Below, in pieces: positions 52,321 through 60,826 of a DNA stretch of 64,000 nt. Under the pieces are notes generated by a model, which saw nothing but the letters and a program-made list of their open reading frames with translations, was not told where the DNA came from and did not search any database. The first letter of the stretch is position 1. Every line of letters starts with the position of its first letter. The stretch is taken from the NCBI RefSeq assembly GCF_036241575.1, contig NZ_CP108455.1:7795001-7859000 (forward strand), read 5' to 3'. The position numbers were made by a program, and so were the translations under genes. Source of the DNA: Streptomyces sp. NBC_01267. Its GTDB lineage: Bacteria > Actinomycetota > Actinomycetes > Streptomycetales > Streptomycetaceae.

Positions 52321-54562
52321 CGGCGGTCGCCTCCGGCTGGTCGGGGTCGGATTCCAAGGTGGTGATGATCTGCTCCAGGTTGCCCAGGACCTGCTGGTTC
52401 ATCTCGACCACCCGTGCTTGGCCGCGGGCCTCGGCGGCGGAGACGATCTGCAGCAACTGCTGGCGTTGTTCCCGGTGTTGTGGCAGGAACTCCGGGGTGG
52501 TGACGAACATCGGGCAGGTCAGGCAAGCATTGGCATGCGGACAGGTCTTCTGCACCGGCAGACCGCAGTAGCCGTTGGGCAGGGCCTGGGTCACGCGGCC
52601 GAGCCGCTGCTTGGCCCAGGTAGCCTCGGCCAGCGGACCATCGGGGTCGACGGTGACGCTCTCGCCCTTGATGTTGACCTTGCGGGCCTTCTCCCAGTGC
52701 CGGCGGACCGTGGTGTCGTGCAGCCGGGCGTAATGCGCGGTCATCTCACCCGAGGAGTGATCAAGAAGGACACGTACGACTTCCTGCGGGACGTCCCGGT
52801 TGATCAGCCTGGTTCCAAAAGTGTGGCGCCATTGGTGGGGTGTCAGGTGCACTGCCCGGCCGTGCTCGTCGCGGACGTCGCAGCGTTCCAGCCAGAGGTC
52901 AAGCTGTCCGCGGTAGGAGTGCGTGGTCAGTGGCCGGGTGCCGTCGGGGTTCATCCGCGGGGCCGGGAACAGCCACCGGCTGCCGCCGGGCCACCGCTCC
53001 AGGACGCGCTGCTGCTGGACGGTGATCTCGCCCTCGACCTCCTCGTCGATGGGGACCAGGGCCTCGCGTTTCATCTTCCGGTTGAGATAGCGCAGGTAGC
53101 CGGCGCCATCGGCGTCCCGGACGATGCAGTCGAAGGCCAGGTTGCAGGCGTCACCGACCCGCAGCCCGCACCGCATGAGAATCAGGGTGAGCAGGCGGCC
53201 CTCGGAGTTGTGCCAGCGGTCGAGGTTGGCGGGCTGCTCGACCTGGGCCATGACCTGCTCGGCCAGCGCCCGGGGCAACCGCTTGTCGGGACGGGGGAAG
53301 TCGTCGGGGTAGAAGGTCGCGTTGGCCGGAAGGGTCTCGTCCCAGCCGTGGCGGCGCATGGCATGGAAGAACGCGTTCAGCGAGCCGATGTCCCGGCCTC
53401 GCGAGTGGACCGACCGCGGGTCGACGGAGAGATCGGCCAGATAGCGTTCGAGTACCTTCCGGTCCACCGCAGCCAGACCACTCGCGGCGACACGTGGGTC
53501 GGCCAGGAAGCCGGAGAACCGGTTGAGCGCGAGGATGTCGACGACGGCCTGGTTGATGCTGCGGCCGATACTGAGCCGCCAGCGCACGAACCTCTTGGCC
53601 GGCTCCCGTAGCCACGGCTGGGCGATGCGGTCGAACCGCAACCGGGCCCGGGTGCCCTCGATCCCGAGCCGACGCAGCACCCACACATCGCGGGGGAACT
53701 CGCTCTCCCAGCCGCTGCCGCAGGCGAGATCCTCCAGATGCTCGTGCGCGTAGCGCAGGAACGCAAGCTGTCCGTTCTGGTCGTGGCTGGCGCCGCGCAT
53801 CGCGGCGAAGTGCTCGCTCCATTGCTCCATCGGCCACTCCAGCAAGGAACTTGCCTCGCTGGCGGCGGTCAGCCGGATCACCGGCGAGACGGCCGAGCTG
53901 TGGGTGTTGACCTGGCGCTCGTCGTGGCGGCACTGCAGCGCGTACTGAAGTTCCAGCTTGAGCTGACGCTTGTCGTCCAGCGACCGGAAGTCGAAGCGGT
54001 CGTCTCCGGCGGCCTCGCAGCGGCGTACGAACTCCTCGATCTCGGGGCTGCCGACGGCATACCAGCGGGATTTGTGGTTGTGGCAGAACGGCGACTTCCC
54101 CTGGGTCCACAGGGTGCAGAACGACAAGCGGCAGATCGGGCGGCCGTTGTCGGTGACGGCCGGCAGACTCGCCACCCACTTCTTCTTCTCGGGCTTGTCC
54201 GCCCGTTCCCAGAAGCCGTGATGGCGCACGCACAGACCTTGGCGGGCCGCACCGTAGCGGCAGCCGGTGACGAAGCATTCGGTCAGTTCAGTCCGCCCGA
54301 CCGGGCCGGGGCCGGGATCGGCGATGAACGCTTCGATGTCCGGGCCTCCGCGCCGCTGCCAGCGGTAGTAATGACCGCGGCAGAGCTGACGGGTGCGGGG
54401 CTGCCGTGGACAGTCGGGAACCCGGCAGGCTCCCAGCCCGAAGATCAGTTCTCCCGGAGCGGGGATGAACACATCGACGCGGAACTCCGGCCGGACCGCG
54501 GCCATGAGTTTGCCCAGCAGTCCTGAGCCGGGAAGGGGAACGGCAGGAGTCGACTCGCTCAC
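52310..54562 (-). CDS. tnpB: TnpB tyrosine recombinase of the Tn554-like element
   Basis: A 750-residue protein from GTG 54562, overlapping the tnpA stop by 4 bases. The N-terminal 200 residues contain three Cys-Cys-Cys-His clusters (CRVPDCPRQ...CRGHYYRW; CFVTGCRYG...CVRHHGFW; CRLSFCTLW...CHNHKSRW), likely zinc fingers. The catalytic domain has R468 (CGLRVGDA), H576-x-x-R579 (HQWRHTFGTR), H602 (LLDHSSGEM) and nucleophile Y611 (HYARL). A C-terminal CPHANACLTCPMF cluster and coiled coil follow. It is longer than Tn554 TnpB, but the core layout is the same. All active-site residues are present. Confidence 0.92.
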   Translation of the reverse strand: MSESTPAVPLPGSGLLGKLMAAVRPEFRVDVFIPAPGELIFGLGACRVPDCPRQPRTRQLCRGHYYRWQRRGGPDIEAFIADPGPGPVGRTELTECFVTGCRYGAARQGLCVRHHGFWERADKPEKKKWVASLPAVTDNGRPICRLSFCTLWTQGKSPFCHNHKSRWYAVGSPEIEEFVRRCEAAGDDRFDFRSLDDKRQLKLELQYALQCRHDERQVNTHSSAVSPVIRLTAASEASSLLEWPMEQWSEHFAAMRGASHDQNGQLAFLRYAHEHLEDLACGSGWESEFPRDVWVLRRLGIEGTRARLRFDRIAQPWLREPAKRFVRWRLSIGRSINQAVVDILALNRFSGFLADPRVAASGLAAVDRKVLERYLADLSVDPRSVHSRGRDIGSLNAFFHAMRRHGWDETLPANATFYPDDFPRPDKRLPRALAEQVMAQVEQPANLDRWHNSEGRLLTLILMRCGLRVGDACNLAFDCIVRDADGAGYLRYLNRKMKREALVPIDEEVEGEITVQQQRVLERWPGGSRWLFPAPRMNPDGTRPLTTHSYRGQLDLWLERCDVRDEHGRAVHLTPHQWRHTFGTRLINRDVPQEVVRVLLDHSSGEMTAHYARLHDTTVRRHWEKARKVNIKGESVTVDPDGPLAEATWAKQRLGRVTQALPNGYCGLPVQKTCPHANACLTCPMFVTTPEFLPQHREQRQQLLQIVSAAEARGQARVVEMNQQVLGNLEQIITTLESDPDQPEATADAS

Positions 54563-55668
54563 CAGCGGACCTCCCGCCCGGTCAGAAACCCGGCGTCCTC
54601 CAGGGCGCGACGGGCGTCCTCGACGGACAAGTGACCGTAAATATCGAGCGTGGTGGCGATCGAGGAATGGCCGAGCAAAGTACTGACCACCTCGATGGGC
54701 ACCTTTCGGCGCAGGAGCAAGGTGGCCCGGGTGTGCCGGAACCAGTGGGGGTCGAAGTCGATGCCGGTGGCGCGGCGGATCCGCAGCACCAGGTCGTAGA
54801 CCGCCGCGTAGGTCAGGGGGTGCCCGTAGGCACCGCCCCAGAGGTTGACGAACATGTAGTCGCTGTCCAGATCGCCGTACTCATCGTGGAGATAGTCCGC
54901 GTAGAGCCGGATGATCTCAGGGCCGACGGGAACGGTTCGGGGCGAGGCGGACTTGGCCCGAGCCCGGTTGTCATTGATTCGCGGAGTGACGATCAACTCG
55001 CCTTCCGCCGCGGCGAGATCCTCGTGACGGAGACCAAGGGCCTCGCCGATCCGGATCCCGGTCTCCCACAGCAGGGCGAACAAGAACCGGTCCCGAAGCC
55101 GGGTGCAGGCATCCAGGATCGCCTGGACCTGGGCGGCGGTCAGGATGGTCGGGTGCATGCGAGGGGTCTTCAGCTTGATCGTGCGGCGTCGCTCGGGTTC
55201 GCCGCCGGCCAGGTGATACAGAAACGGCTTCCAGCCCGTGCGCCGGGCACGGACCGGCTGCAGCTCGGTGACCAGATCGCCGAGGTCCACGCCGTGACGG
55301 GCGTGGAAGACGTACAGACCACTGACCGCCGACAGCTTCCGGTTGACCGTGGTCACCCCGCAGTGATGCTCCGCCGACGGCAGCAACGCGACCCTGCCGT
55401 CACGGCCCGCAGGCGGCAACCGGAGCCAGGCAACGAACTCGCCCAGGTCCTCCAGCCGCACCTCGCGCCAGTCCAGACCACTCCGGCCGAGGAAGACGAA
55501 CCAGTCCTTCAGATCATGGGCGTATGCCTTGACCGTGTTCGGTGACCGCTCGATGTCGGTTAGGTAGGCCAGGTAACTCTCGATCGGCTTGACTATCCCA
55601 CCCTCGTCGCCGAGGACCGTCCACGACTCAAGCGACGAGGCGGGCATCAACACCCTCTGCACCAACAT
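54559..55668 (-). CDS. tnpA: TnpA tyrosine recombinase of the Tn554-like element
   Basis: From ATG 55668, directly behind CCAGGAGGTCTG, the protein has 369 residues, close to Tn554 TnpA. The frame extends upstream to 55722, but that segment lacks a ribosome site. An N-terminal SAM-like core-binding domain (PIESYLAYLTDIERSPNTVK) precedes the catalytic domain with R206 (ETGIRIGEALG), H308-x-x-R311 (HWFRHTR), H334 (LLGHSSIATT) and nucleophile Y344 (DIYGHLS). TnpA and TnpB act together in cutting and joining the element at its core. The active site is complete, so the element may still be mobile. Confidence 0.93.
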   Translation of the reverse strand: MLVQRVLMPASSLESWTVLGDEGGIVKPIESYLAYLTDIERSPNTVKAYAHDLKDWFVFLGRSGLDWREVRLEDLGEFVAWLRLPPAGRDGRVALLPSAEHHCGVTTVNRKLSAVSGLYVFHARHGVDLGDLVTELQPVRARRTGWKPFLYHLAGGEPERRRTIKLKTPRMHPTILTAAQVQAILDACTRLRDRFLFALLWETGIRIGEALGLRHEDLAAAEGELIVTPRINDNRARAKSASPRTVPVGPEIIRLYADYLHDEYGDLDSDYMFVNLWGGAYGHPLTYAAVYDLVLRIRRATGIDFDPHWFRHTRATLLLRRKVPIEVVSTLLGHSSIATTLDIYGHLSVEDARRALEDAGFLTGREVRW

Positions 55669-55788
55669 CAGACCTCCTGGAAAACTGCGTGATGGACGGC
55701 CGTAGATAACCACCTCCACCACACAGATCTCCGCTCACCCCAGGCTCGTGCTGCACGTCGTGGACACACCACAGAGGACTCAAGAGAA

Positions 55789-56800
55789 GCTGGACGAACA
55801 GGGGGTCCATGCCGTCTTCGATCAGATGGGTGACGTAAGACCTGCGTAGCGAGTGGAAGTCCAGGACCGGGTCCAAGCCGAGATCGTCGCGGTAGGCGGC
55901 AAAGCGGGAGTCCAGCCGTTGCAGGCCCACTCGCCGCCCGCGTTCGGAAGGCCACAGGGCTGGCCCGTCCGCGTGCCGCATGGCGGGCCGGACCTCGCTC
56001 GTCCACTGGTCGAGGATCTCGGCCGACCACTCCCATACCGTCAGCACGCTGCGGCGTTTGGGCGGCGATCCCTTCTTCGCCTTGCCATGGCGGACGTAAC
56101 AAATGCCGAACTCACCGAACTCCGCTCCTTCGGGGTTACGGCCGAAGTCCGCGGTGTCCAGCATCCGGGTCTCATTGCGGCGCAGTCCGAATGCGTACGC
56201 GGTCTTGAACAACATCGCGTCGCGGAAGGCGGGCAGCCAGCCTTTGCGACCGCGTCCGCGGACGCGCTCGACCTGGTCGTCGGCGTAGTCGAAGAATGTC
56301 TGCAACTCGTCCCGGGTGAAGGCCCGTTTCGGGGCTTCTGCCTCGCACTCCTGCATGTGCACGGCGGTGTTCCACTCGTGGCAGACCTGGATCGGATGGG
56401 TCCCGAAGCGCCGTTCGCACTCGGCCGCCCACTCGTAGGCGGGGTCGGTGGTGTAGTCGCAGAACAGCCGTACCGCTTCCTGGTAGCCCCGGAGCGTCGA
56501 ACGTCCGCAGCCGTGAACCGACCGCAGGTCGCCGAACCACTCGTCGGCCAGCGGCGAGGACCAGTTCCACGGGAAGGCGTCAGCGTGAGCGGCGAACGCC
56601 CGCACCTTGCGCTCGCGGCCGTTGATGGTCGACAGCGCGAGGTTACGGGCCAGCTGCTGGTTGCGCCAGCCGTCCAGCATCGCTTCGAAGACCTGCTCGT
56701 CCGGCCGGAGCAGCGGCACCCCGTCGGCCAGGTGAAGCCGTGCGGCCCCCGGCGCCGCCCTGTTGTTGCTCACCACATTGTCACGCTCCGTAGATCGCAT
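55789..56800 (-). pseudogene. 5' part of a tyrosine recombinase interrupted by the Tn554-like element
   Basis: The first 337 codons of a phage-integrase-family protein, from ATG 56800 (GTG 56776 or 56773, behind GGAG, are possible real starts). Visible are the core-binding domain (STINGRERKVRAFAAHADAF), box I FGLRRNETRML and box II FHSLRRSYVTHLIEDGMDPL. After FVQ at the GTCCAGC core the host sequence stops and the frame runs about 53 codons into the transposon. The missing His and Tyr residues are in the fragment at 51638-51774. Whole, it is the first gene of the recombinase-XRE-zinc-ribbon trio. Confidence 0.9.
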
Positions 56801-56814
56801 TCGCCGCGAGAATC

Positions 56815-57006
56815 TCGCATCAGATGCGAAGCGTGGAGCGGAACGGCAGGTCAGCCATCCGATCGAGTGAAGCGGAACGACATGGACCCGTCCTGTCGGT
56901 TACCGTCCCAGCAGGCCATGGAGAACCACCTACCTGCTGATCAGCGGCTTCCCGGCGCCGCCTGACCAATGCGGCGCAAGGTGACGCCAGTTCGCATCAG
57001 ATGCGA
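56815..57006. repeat. Two identical 15-bp palindromes upstream of the recombinase trio
   Basis: TCGCATCAGATGCGA occurs at 56815-56829 and again at 56992-57006, 177 bp apart, each a perfect inverted repeat around CAG. A further half-site, TCGCATTCG, lies near 56795. They are candidate operators for the XRE protein or binding sites for the trio's recombinases near the end of that element. Confidence 0.7.
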
Positions 57007-57073
57007 TAAGCGCCGGTTCCGAGATACGCACCAAAGGGGCCACGGGATGATCTTGAAGCCTGATCCGCTCGGA

Positions 57074-57930
57074 TTACGTGCGGCGACGTGCAGCGGGGTC
57101 GCGTCCGGCGACGTGCCGGGCGGCCGAGTCGACGCCGGGACGGGCGTACCGCTCCAGGGAGCGGACGGAGGTGTGGCGGGAGCGGGCCAGCAGCATCGGG
57201 GTAGAGGTGCCGTCCTCGGCGTCGTGCGTCAGGGCACTGTGACGTAGCCGATGCAGCGTCCAGCCGTCCAGATCCTCGATGTCGTCGGGTGAGGCGAGGG
57301 GGTTGGCCACCAGCCGGGTGTTCTCCTCGAAGATCTCCTCAGCGCGGTGGTAGGAGAGCCGGGCCCGGCCGGTCTCCGGGCACACGTCGAGCGTCGGTGT
57401 TCCGTCGTAGAACATCTTCCACTGCGTCTTCTCCCGGAGCGCGACGTCGAGGCGCCACAGGGCGGCGATCTGGTTCTCCGCGAAGCTTGGTGCGGTCCGG
57501 CGGTGCCGGCCGCCGCTCGATGCCGATCGTGGGATCGCCGTCGATCCAGCCTTGGCGCTGCCACCAGCCGATCGCCTTGCGGGCGATGCACAGTTCACGG
57601 TTGACGGTGCCGGCGTCCTATCCCGTCCGCCCGCGCGGCGGCCAGCTCGGCCAGGACTTCCGGCAGTGCCGCTTCGTGACGCCCGCGCCGGTGAGGTAGC
57701 GCTCGACCGCCGCGGTGTACGACGCGGGCGGGGCGGACAGCGGTACGACCCGCCCGCGCGGCAACCGAAGCGCGCCCCCGCTCCCGAGCTCGGTCACCGG
57801 TTCGATCGTCACGCCGTCCCACCCTTCCGGCACTGCCGCAGCAAATGCGTACACCTCGCACCGGCGGCCGGAATGCCCCGCCGCAGGTCGCGGTGATCAC
57901 GGTAGGGCTCCGCCGCAGTAAATCCGGCAT
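57074..57930 (-). pseudogene. Frame-shifted integrase (tyrosine recombinase)
   Basis: Pieces of one integrase lie in three frames. An N-terminal stretch reads SYTAAVERYLTGAGVTK (about 57690-57860). A middle stretch reads ELCIARKAIGWWQRQGWIDG then DPTIGIERRPAPPD (about 57500-57600). An intact C-terminal domain reads ENQIAALWRLDVALREKTQW, LHRLRHSALTH (box II), SRHTS and ERYARPG (nucleophile Tyr) to the stop at 57074. At least two frameshifts separate them. It is a dead integrase, independent of the neighbouring trio. Confidence 0.75.
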
Positions 57931-58299
57931 CTACTGCGATAGTCCTGCGGAAGTGCGGGAGTCACAGACAGCAGGCCTCGTAGTCCTAGCTCGGACACGA
58001 GAGAGCAAGTAACCCGTCGGTAGGTTTTCGCGAGTCCACCTGCGTCGACGGACGCCCGGGTCGCGCTCGTCAAGGTGCTGGGCAGCCGCGCCGCCGCCGG
58101 GCCGGACGCACCTCTCCCGGGAACGCCCCTGCTCTCCGGCGTGGCCGTCCAAGCGGCCCTTGTCCTGCACCTCAACGCCTCCGCACAGATGCGCCGGGCA
58201 GGCCGTGCAGCCCATTTATTGCAAACACCTTGTAATTGCAAGTAACAAGCAGAAGGCTAGGTCAGCCCTTACTGTCGACCCAGGAGGCGGAGCCCCGTC
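57931..58299. other. Gap upstream of the MFS gene
   Basis: No gene with a start was found. One plus-strand frame reads DARVALVKVLGSRAAAGPDA and LLSGVAVQAALVLHLNASAQ (about 58045-58195), which looks like a protein remnant of unknown family. The last 90 bases are AT-rich and hold the promoter and operator-like repeat of the transporter gene. Confidence 0.4.
58229..58249. promoter_or_regulatory. Operator-like repeat before the MFS gene
   Basis: CTTGT and ACAAG arms flank a central palindromic TTGCAA at 58236-58241, with a second TTGCAA copy upstream at 58219-58224. TTGCAA at 58219, 17 bases and GTAACA could be a weak promoter. A repressor site is likely, but its regulator is not adjacent. Confidence 0.45.
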
Positions 58300-59535
58300 A
58301 TGCCTAAACTGATGCCGGATTCCGGCCCACAGCGCGTCATCGCCGCCTCGAACTTTGTCTACACCGTCGGCAGCGGCCTCTATCTGACCGCTGGGGTCCT
58401 GTACTTCACCGAGGCAGTCCACCTTCCGGCAACCCAGGTGGGCCTCGGACTTGGCATTGCCGGTGTCGTCTCGCTGGCCGCGGGCATCGCTGTCGGTCAT
58501 CTCGCGGACCGGCACGGAGCACGCGGCGTCTACGCGATCACCCTCGTCGTCCAAGCGCTGGCCACTGCCGGCTTCGTACTGGCAGACGGCTTCTGGCCGT
58601 TCGTCATCGCGGTAGGCACGGCCACCGGCGCCAAAGCGGCCGGATTGGCCGCACGCAGTCCGCTCATCAGGCACTACGGAGGGGACCGACCGCAGGAATT
58701 CCGCGCCTATCTCCGCGCCGTGACCAACGTAGGCATCTCCCTCGGTGCCCTGCTGGCGGGCTGGGCCGTCCAGGTGGGCACCCTCCCCGCCTACCAACTC
58801 CTGGTCATCGGCAACGCGGTTGCCTTCGCGGCTTCCGCAGCAATCCTGATCTACCTTCCGCCGGTCAAACCTGTCCCCTCCGCCGGCGGCCCCCGCTGGA
58901 TCGCCCTGCGGGACCGCCCTTACCTCCTGCTCACCGCTCTCGACGGCATCATGGCTGTCCAGTTCAAGGTGCTCACGGTAGCCATCCCGCTCTGGCTGGT
59001 TACGGCCACCACCGCCCCGCGCTGGCTCATCTCGGGCACGATGCTCATCAACACCACCATCGTCATTGCGTTGCAGATACGAGCCAGCCGTAGCGTCAAT
59101 TCCCCAGCTGCCGGCGGAACCGCCTACCGCCGAGCGGGCGTGGCCTTCCTCGTCTCCTGCTCACTGATCTCCCTGTCTGCGGGGATACCGGCGTGGGCTG
59201 CTGCCACGCTTCTCCTGGCCGCGATGGTGATCCACACCATCGGCGAGCTGTGGCACTCCGCCGCGGGCTTCGAAGTGTCCTTCGCCCTCGCCCCACAGCA
59301 TGCCACCGGTCAGTACCTCGGAGTGTTTGGCTTGGGTGCCGGACTGGCTGAAGCCCTCGGGCCGAGCCTGCTCATCTCACTCTGCATCACTTGGGGCCGC
59401 CCCGGGTGGTACGTCGTAGGGGCGCTGTTCACCCTGACGGGCCTGGCAGCACCACTCGCCGTCCGCTGGGCACAACGCCACCAGCAAGCTCAGCAGATAC
59501 ACCCAGAAGTCGCGTGGAAGGAAGCGGCCGCCTGA
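58300..59535 (+). CDS. MFS transporter
   Basis: A 411-residue integral membrane protein with about 12 hydrophobic segments. AGGAGGCGGAG precedes ATG 58300. The loop 2-3 MFS motif appears as GHLADRHGARGV near residue 67. TM4-TM5 include LRAVTNVGISLGALLAGWAV, as in drug-type exporters. The C-terminal tail is hydrophilic (RWAQRHQQAQQIHPEVAW). It probably exports a small toxic molecule. No partner gene in the surrounding recombinase-rich DNA points to a substrate. Confidence 0.88.
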   Translation: MPKLMPDSGPQRVIAASNFVYTVGSGLYLTAGVLYFTEAVHLPATQVGLGLGIAGVVSLAAGIAVGHLADRHGARGVYAITLVVQALATAGFVLADGFWPFVIAVGTATGAKAAGLAARSPLIRHYGGDRPQEFRAYLRAVTNVGISLGALLAGWAVQVGTLPAYQLLVIGNAVAFAASAAILIYLPPVKPVPSAGGPRWIALRDRPYLLLTALDGIMAVQFKVLTVAIPLWLVTATTAPRWLISGTMLINTTIVIALQIRASRSVNSPAAGGTAYRRAGVAFLVSCSLISLSAGIPAWAAATLLLAAMVIHTIGELWHSAAGFEVSFALAPQHATGQYLGVFGLGAGLAEALGPSLLISLCITWGRPGWYVVGALFTLTGLAAPLAVRWAQRHQQAQQIHPEVAWKEAAA

Positions 59536-59637
59536 AAGAGGTGGCTTCTGGCGCCGCTTCGGTTGTACGGCCCGTGCGCACACGAGAAGGCTCGCTACGT
59601 GTAGCTGTGCCGCCGCCCGGCGGCCACCGGCGGTAGT

Positions 59638-59865
59638 TTGCTATGGCACGTCTACCTGGACCATCCCGTCCAGGGCCCGTTGGGTTACTGCACCGGCGCG
59701 GACGAGGAGTTCGACCCCGCCGCCGCTATCCGGGTGCTGGCGCAAGGGGGATGGCAGGTCATCAGCCCGTGGTCGGAGACCCCGCCGACCGCCGAAGCCT
59801 CGTATACCGCGTCGGTGATCGCCACCGGTTCCGACAGCAGTTCGGCGGCGTCGAAGGCTGGATGA
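59638..59865 (+). CDS. Small hypothetical protein, 75 residues
   Basis: A TTG start at 59638 gives LLWHVYLDHPVQGPLGYCTG, then ADEEFDPAAAIRVLAQGGWQ and VISPWSETPP, which has real-protein composition. Similar small WHVYLDHP-type proteins seem familiar from actinomycetes, but I cannot name a family. The ribosome site is poor, so the N-terminus could be truncated. It ends just before a stem-loop at 59869-59905, which supports a real transcription unit. Confidence 0.4.
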   Translation: MLWHVYLDHPVQGPLGYCTGADEEFDPAAAIRVLAQGGWQVISPWSETPPTAEASYTASVIATGSDSSSAASKAG

Positions 59866-59868
59866 ACT

Positions 59869-59905
59869 GCGGGGCCCGCAGCGCCTGAATCGCCGCGGGC
59901 CCCGC
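59869..59905. terminator. Stem-loop after the small ORF
   Basis: GCGGGGCCCGC (59869-59879) pairs with GCGGGCCCCGC (59895-59905) across 15 bases, three bases past the stop of the small ORF. Confidence 0.6.
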
Positions 59906-60144
59906 CCTGGAGGAACTCGGTCCAGGGCAGGGTCTCGATGACGTGCTCCGGTACGGCGGTCGGCTCACCGTCGAAGCCGGTGCCGGCCTGCCATCCCTCG
60001 AAGACGACGACGGGTTCGTCGGCGGTGATCATGTCGGTGCCCTCGCACTTGGCGCACTCGCTGGGTACTGCCCTGGACCGGACTCAGCATGGGGACACCT
60101 GCCACCACTGTACGGAGCCGTCCGCAAGGCCAACGTGGGCTGCG

Positions 60145-60681
60145 TCAGAGCCGTCTCGTGGTGAACAGGTTGGTTCCGTACACCGCGTCCACTTCTTTCC
60201 GCTCGGTCTCGGTGAATCCGACCTTGGCCAGAACACGGCGAGAAGCGGTGTTCCAGTCCCAGACCGTGGCCCACAGACGTTCGTACCCAGATGATCTCGC
60301 CCATTCCAGAACCGCCAACGAGGCCTCGGTCGCGTATCCCTGACGCCAAACTCGGCGTAGCAGCTCGAATGCCAGTTCCGGTTCCCCTACCGATCCTCGC
60401 CCGCCGTCGACCAGCCCGCAGTAGCCGATGACGTCGTGAGAGGCCTTCCGCTCGACCGCCAGCAACCCGATCGACCACAGTTGGTTGTTGCGGATCGAAT
60501 CCTCAAGTTGCGCGACCGTGGGGTGTCCGTCCGCGTCGATTCGGCGGTGCGGCGGCACTCGTGGATCACGTTCGGTCCACAGCTCACGCTGGACGACAGC
60601 CTCGGCTACCCGCCAAGGTCTGAGCAGCAGGCGACTTGTCTCGAGTACAACCTCACTGCCCGGAACCGCGTCAACTGTCAT
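60145..60681 (-). CDS. GNAT-family N-acetyltransferase (RimJ/RimL-like)
   Basis: From ATG 60681 (ATG 60693 is possible) the protein has 178 residues. VVLETSRLLLRPWRVAEAVV at the N-terminus, IGYCGLVDGGRGSVGEPELA, the acetyl-CoA loop RRVWRQGYATEASLAVLEWA and SRRVLAKVGFTETE are the usual order for RimJ/RimL-like GNATs. It could acetylate a protein N-terminus or a small amine. It is 145 bases downstream of the HEAT-like gene on the same strand. Confidence 0.88.
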   Translation of the reverse strand: MTVDAVPGSEVVLETSRLLLRPWRVAEAVVQRELWTERDPRVPPHRRIDADGHPTVAQLEDSIRNNQLWSIGLLAVERKASHDVIGYCGLVDGGRGSVGEPELAFELLRRVWRQGYATEASLAVLEWARSSGYERLWATVWDWNTASRRVLAKVGFTETERKEVDAVYGTNLFTTRRL

Positions 60682-60826
60682 GGCAGCAACCATGCCACGG
60701 GTGGCTTTGTTCACGAAGTCTCGACAGCGGCTGTTCAGCAGATCGGGAGGGACCCGGATTCGTCCGAGGCCGTTGTTCATGAGAGCGGGAGGCATCGGAG
60801 GCCGGGAACTGCTCGTTCGAACAGGT

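Larger units (their letters stand above)
51775..55788 (-). mobile_element. Tn554-family transposon, 4,014 bp, no cargo
   Basis: The element carries only tnpA, tnpB and tnpC, leftward and overlapping. Its borders are defined by the host gene: a 7-bp core GCTGGAC occurs at 51775-51781 and 55789-55795, and removing 4,014 bp between them restores the host recombinase frame. Just inside the core at each end lies an inverted copy of TCTTGAG (51784-51790; CTCAAGA at 55779-55785), likely recombinase arm sites. Tn554-type elements move by tyrosine recombination using a short core and no target duplication. The exact crossover inside the 7 bp cannot be told. Confidence 0.88.

Noticed and set aside
49820..56987. 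TGACGCC at 49820-49826 and 56981-56987 as ends of the recombinase trio element
   Set aside because: A 7-bp match within windows of this size and GC content is expected by chance, and no host frame is restored by joining at it.
59685..60032. Minus-strand ORF of 115 codons with a fair ribosome site (GAGGGCACCGAC-ATG)
   Set aside because: Its C-terminal half is the antisense of the more protein-like small ORF at 59638-59865, and it covers the stem-loop at 59869-59905. The first 45 residues could be a relic, but I could not support a gene.
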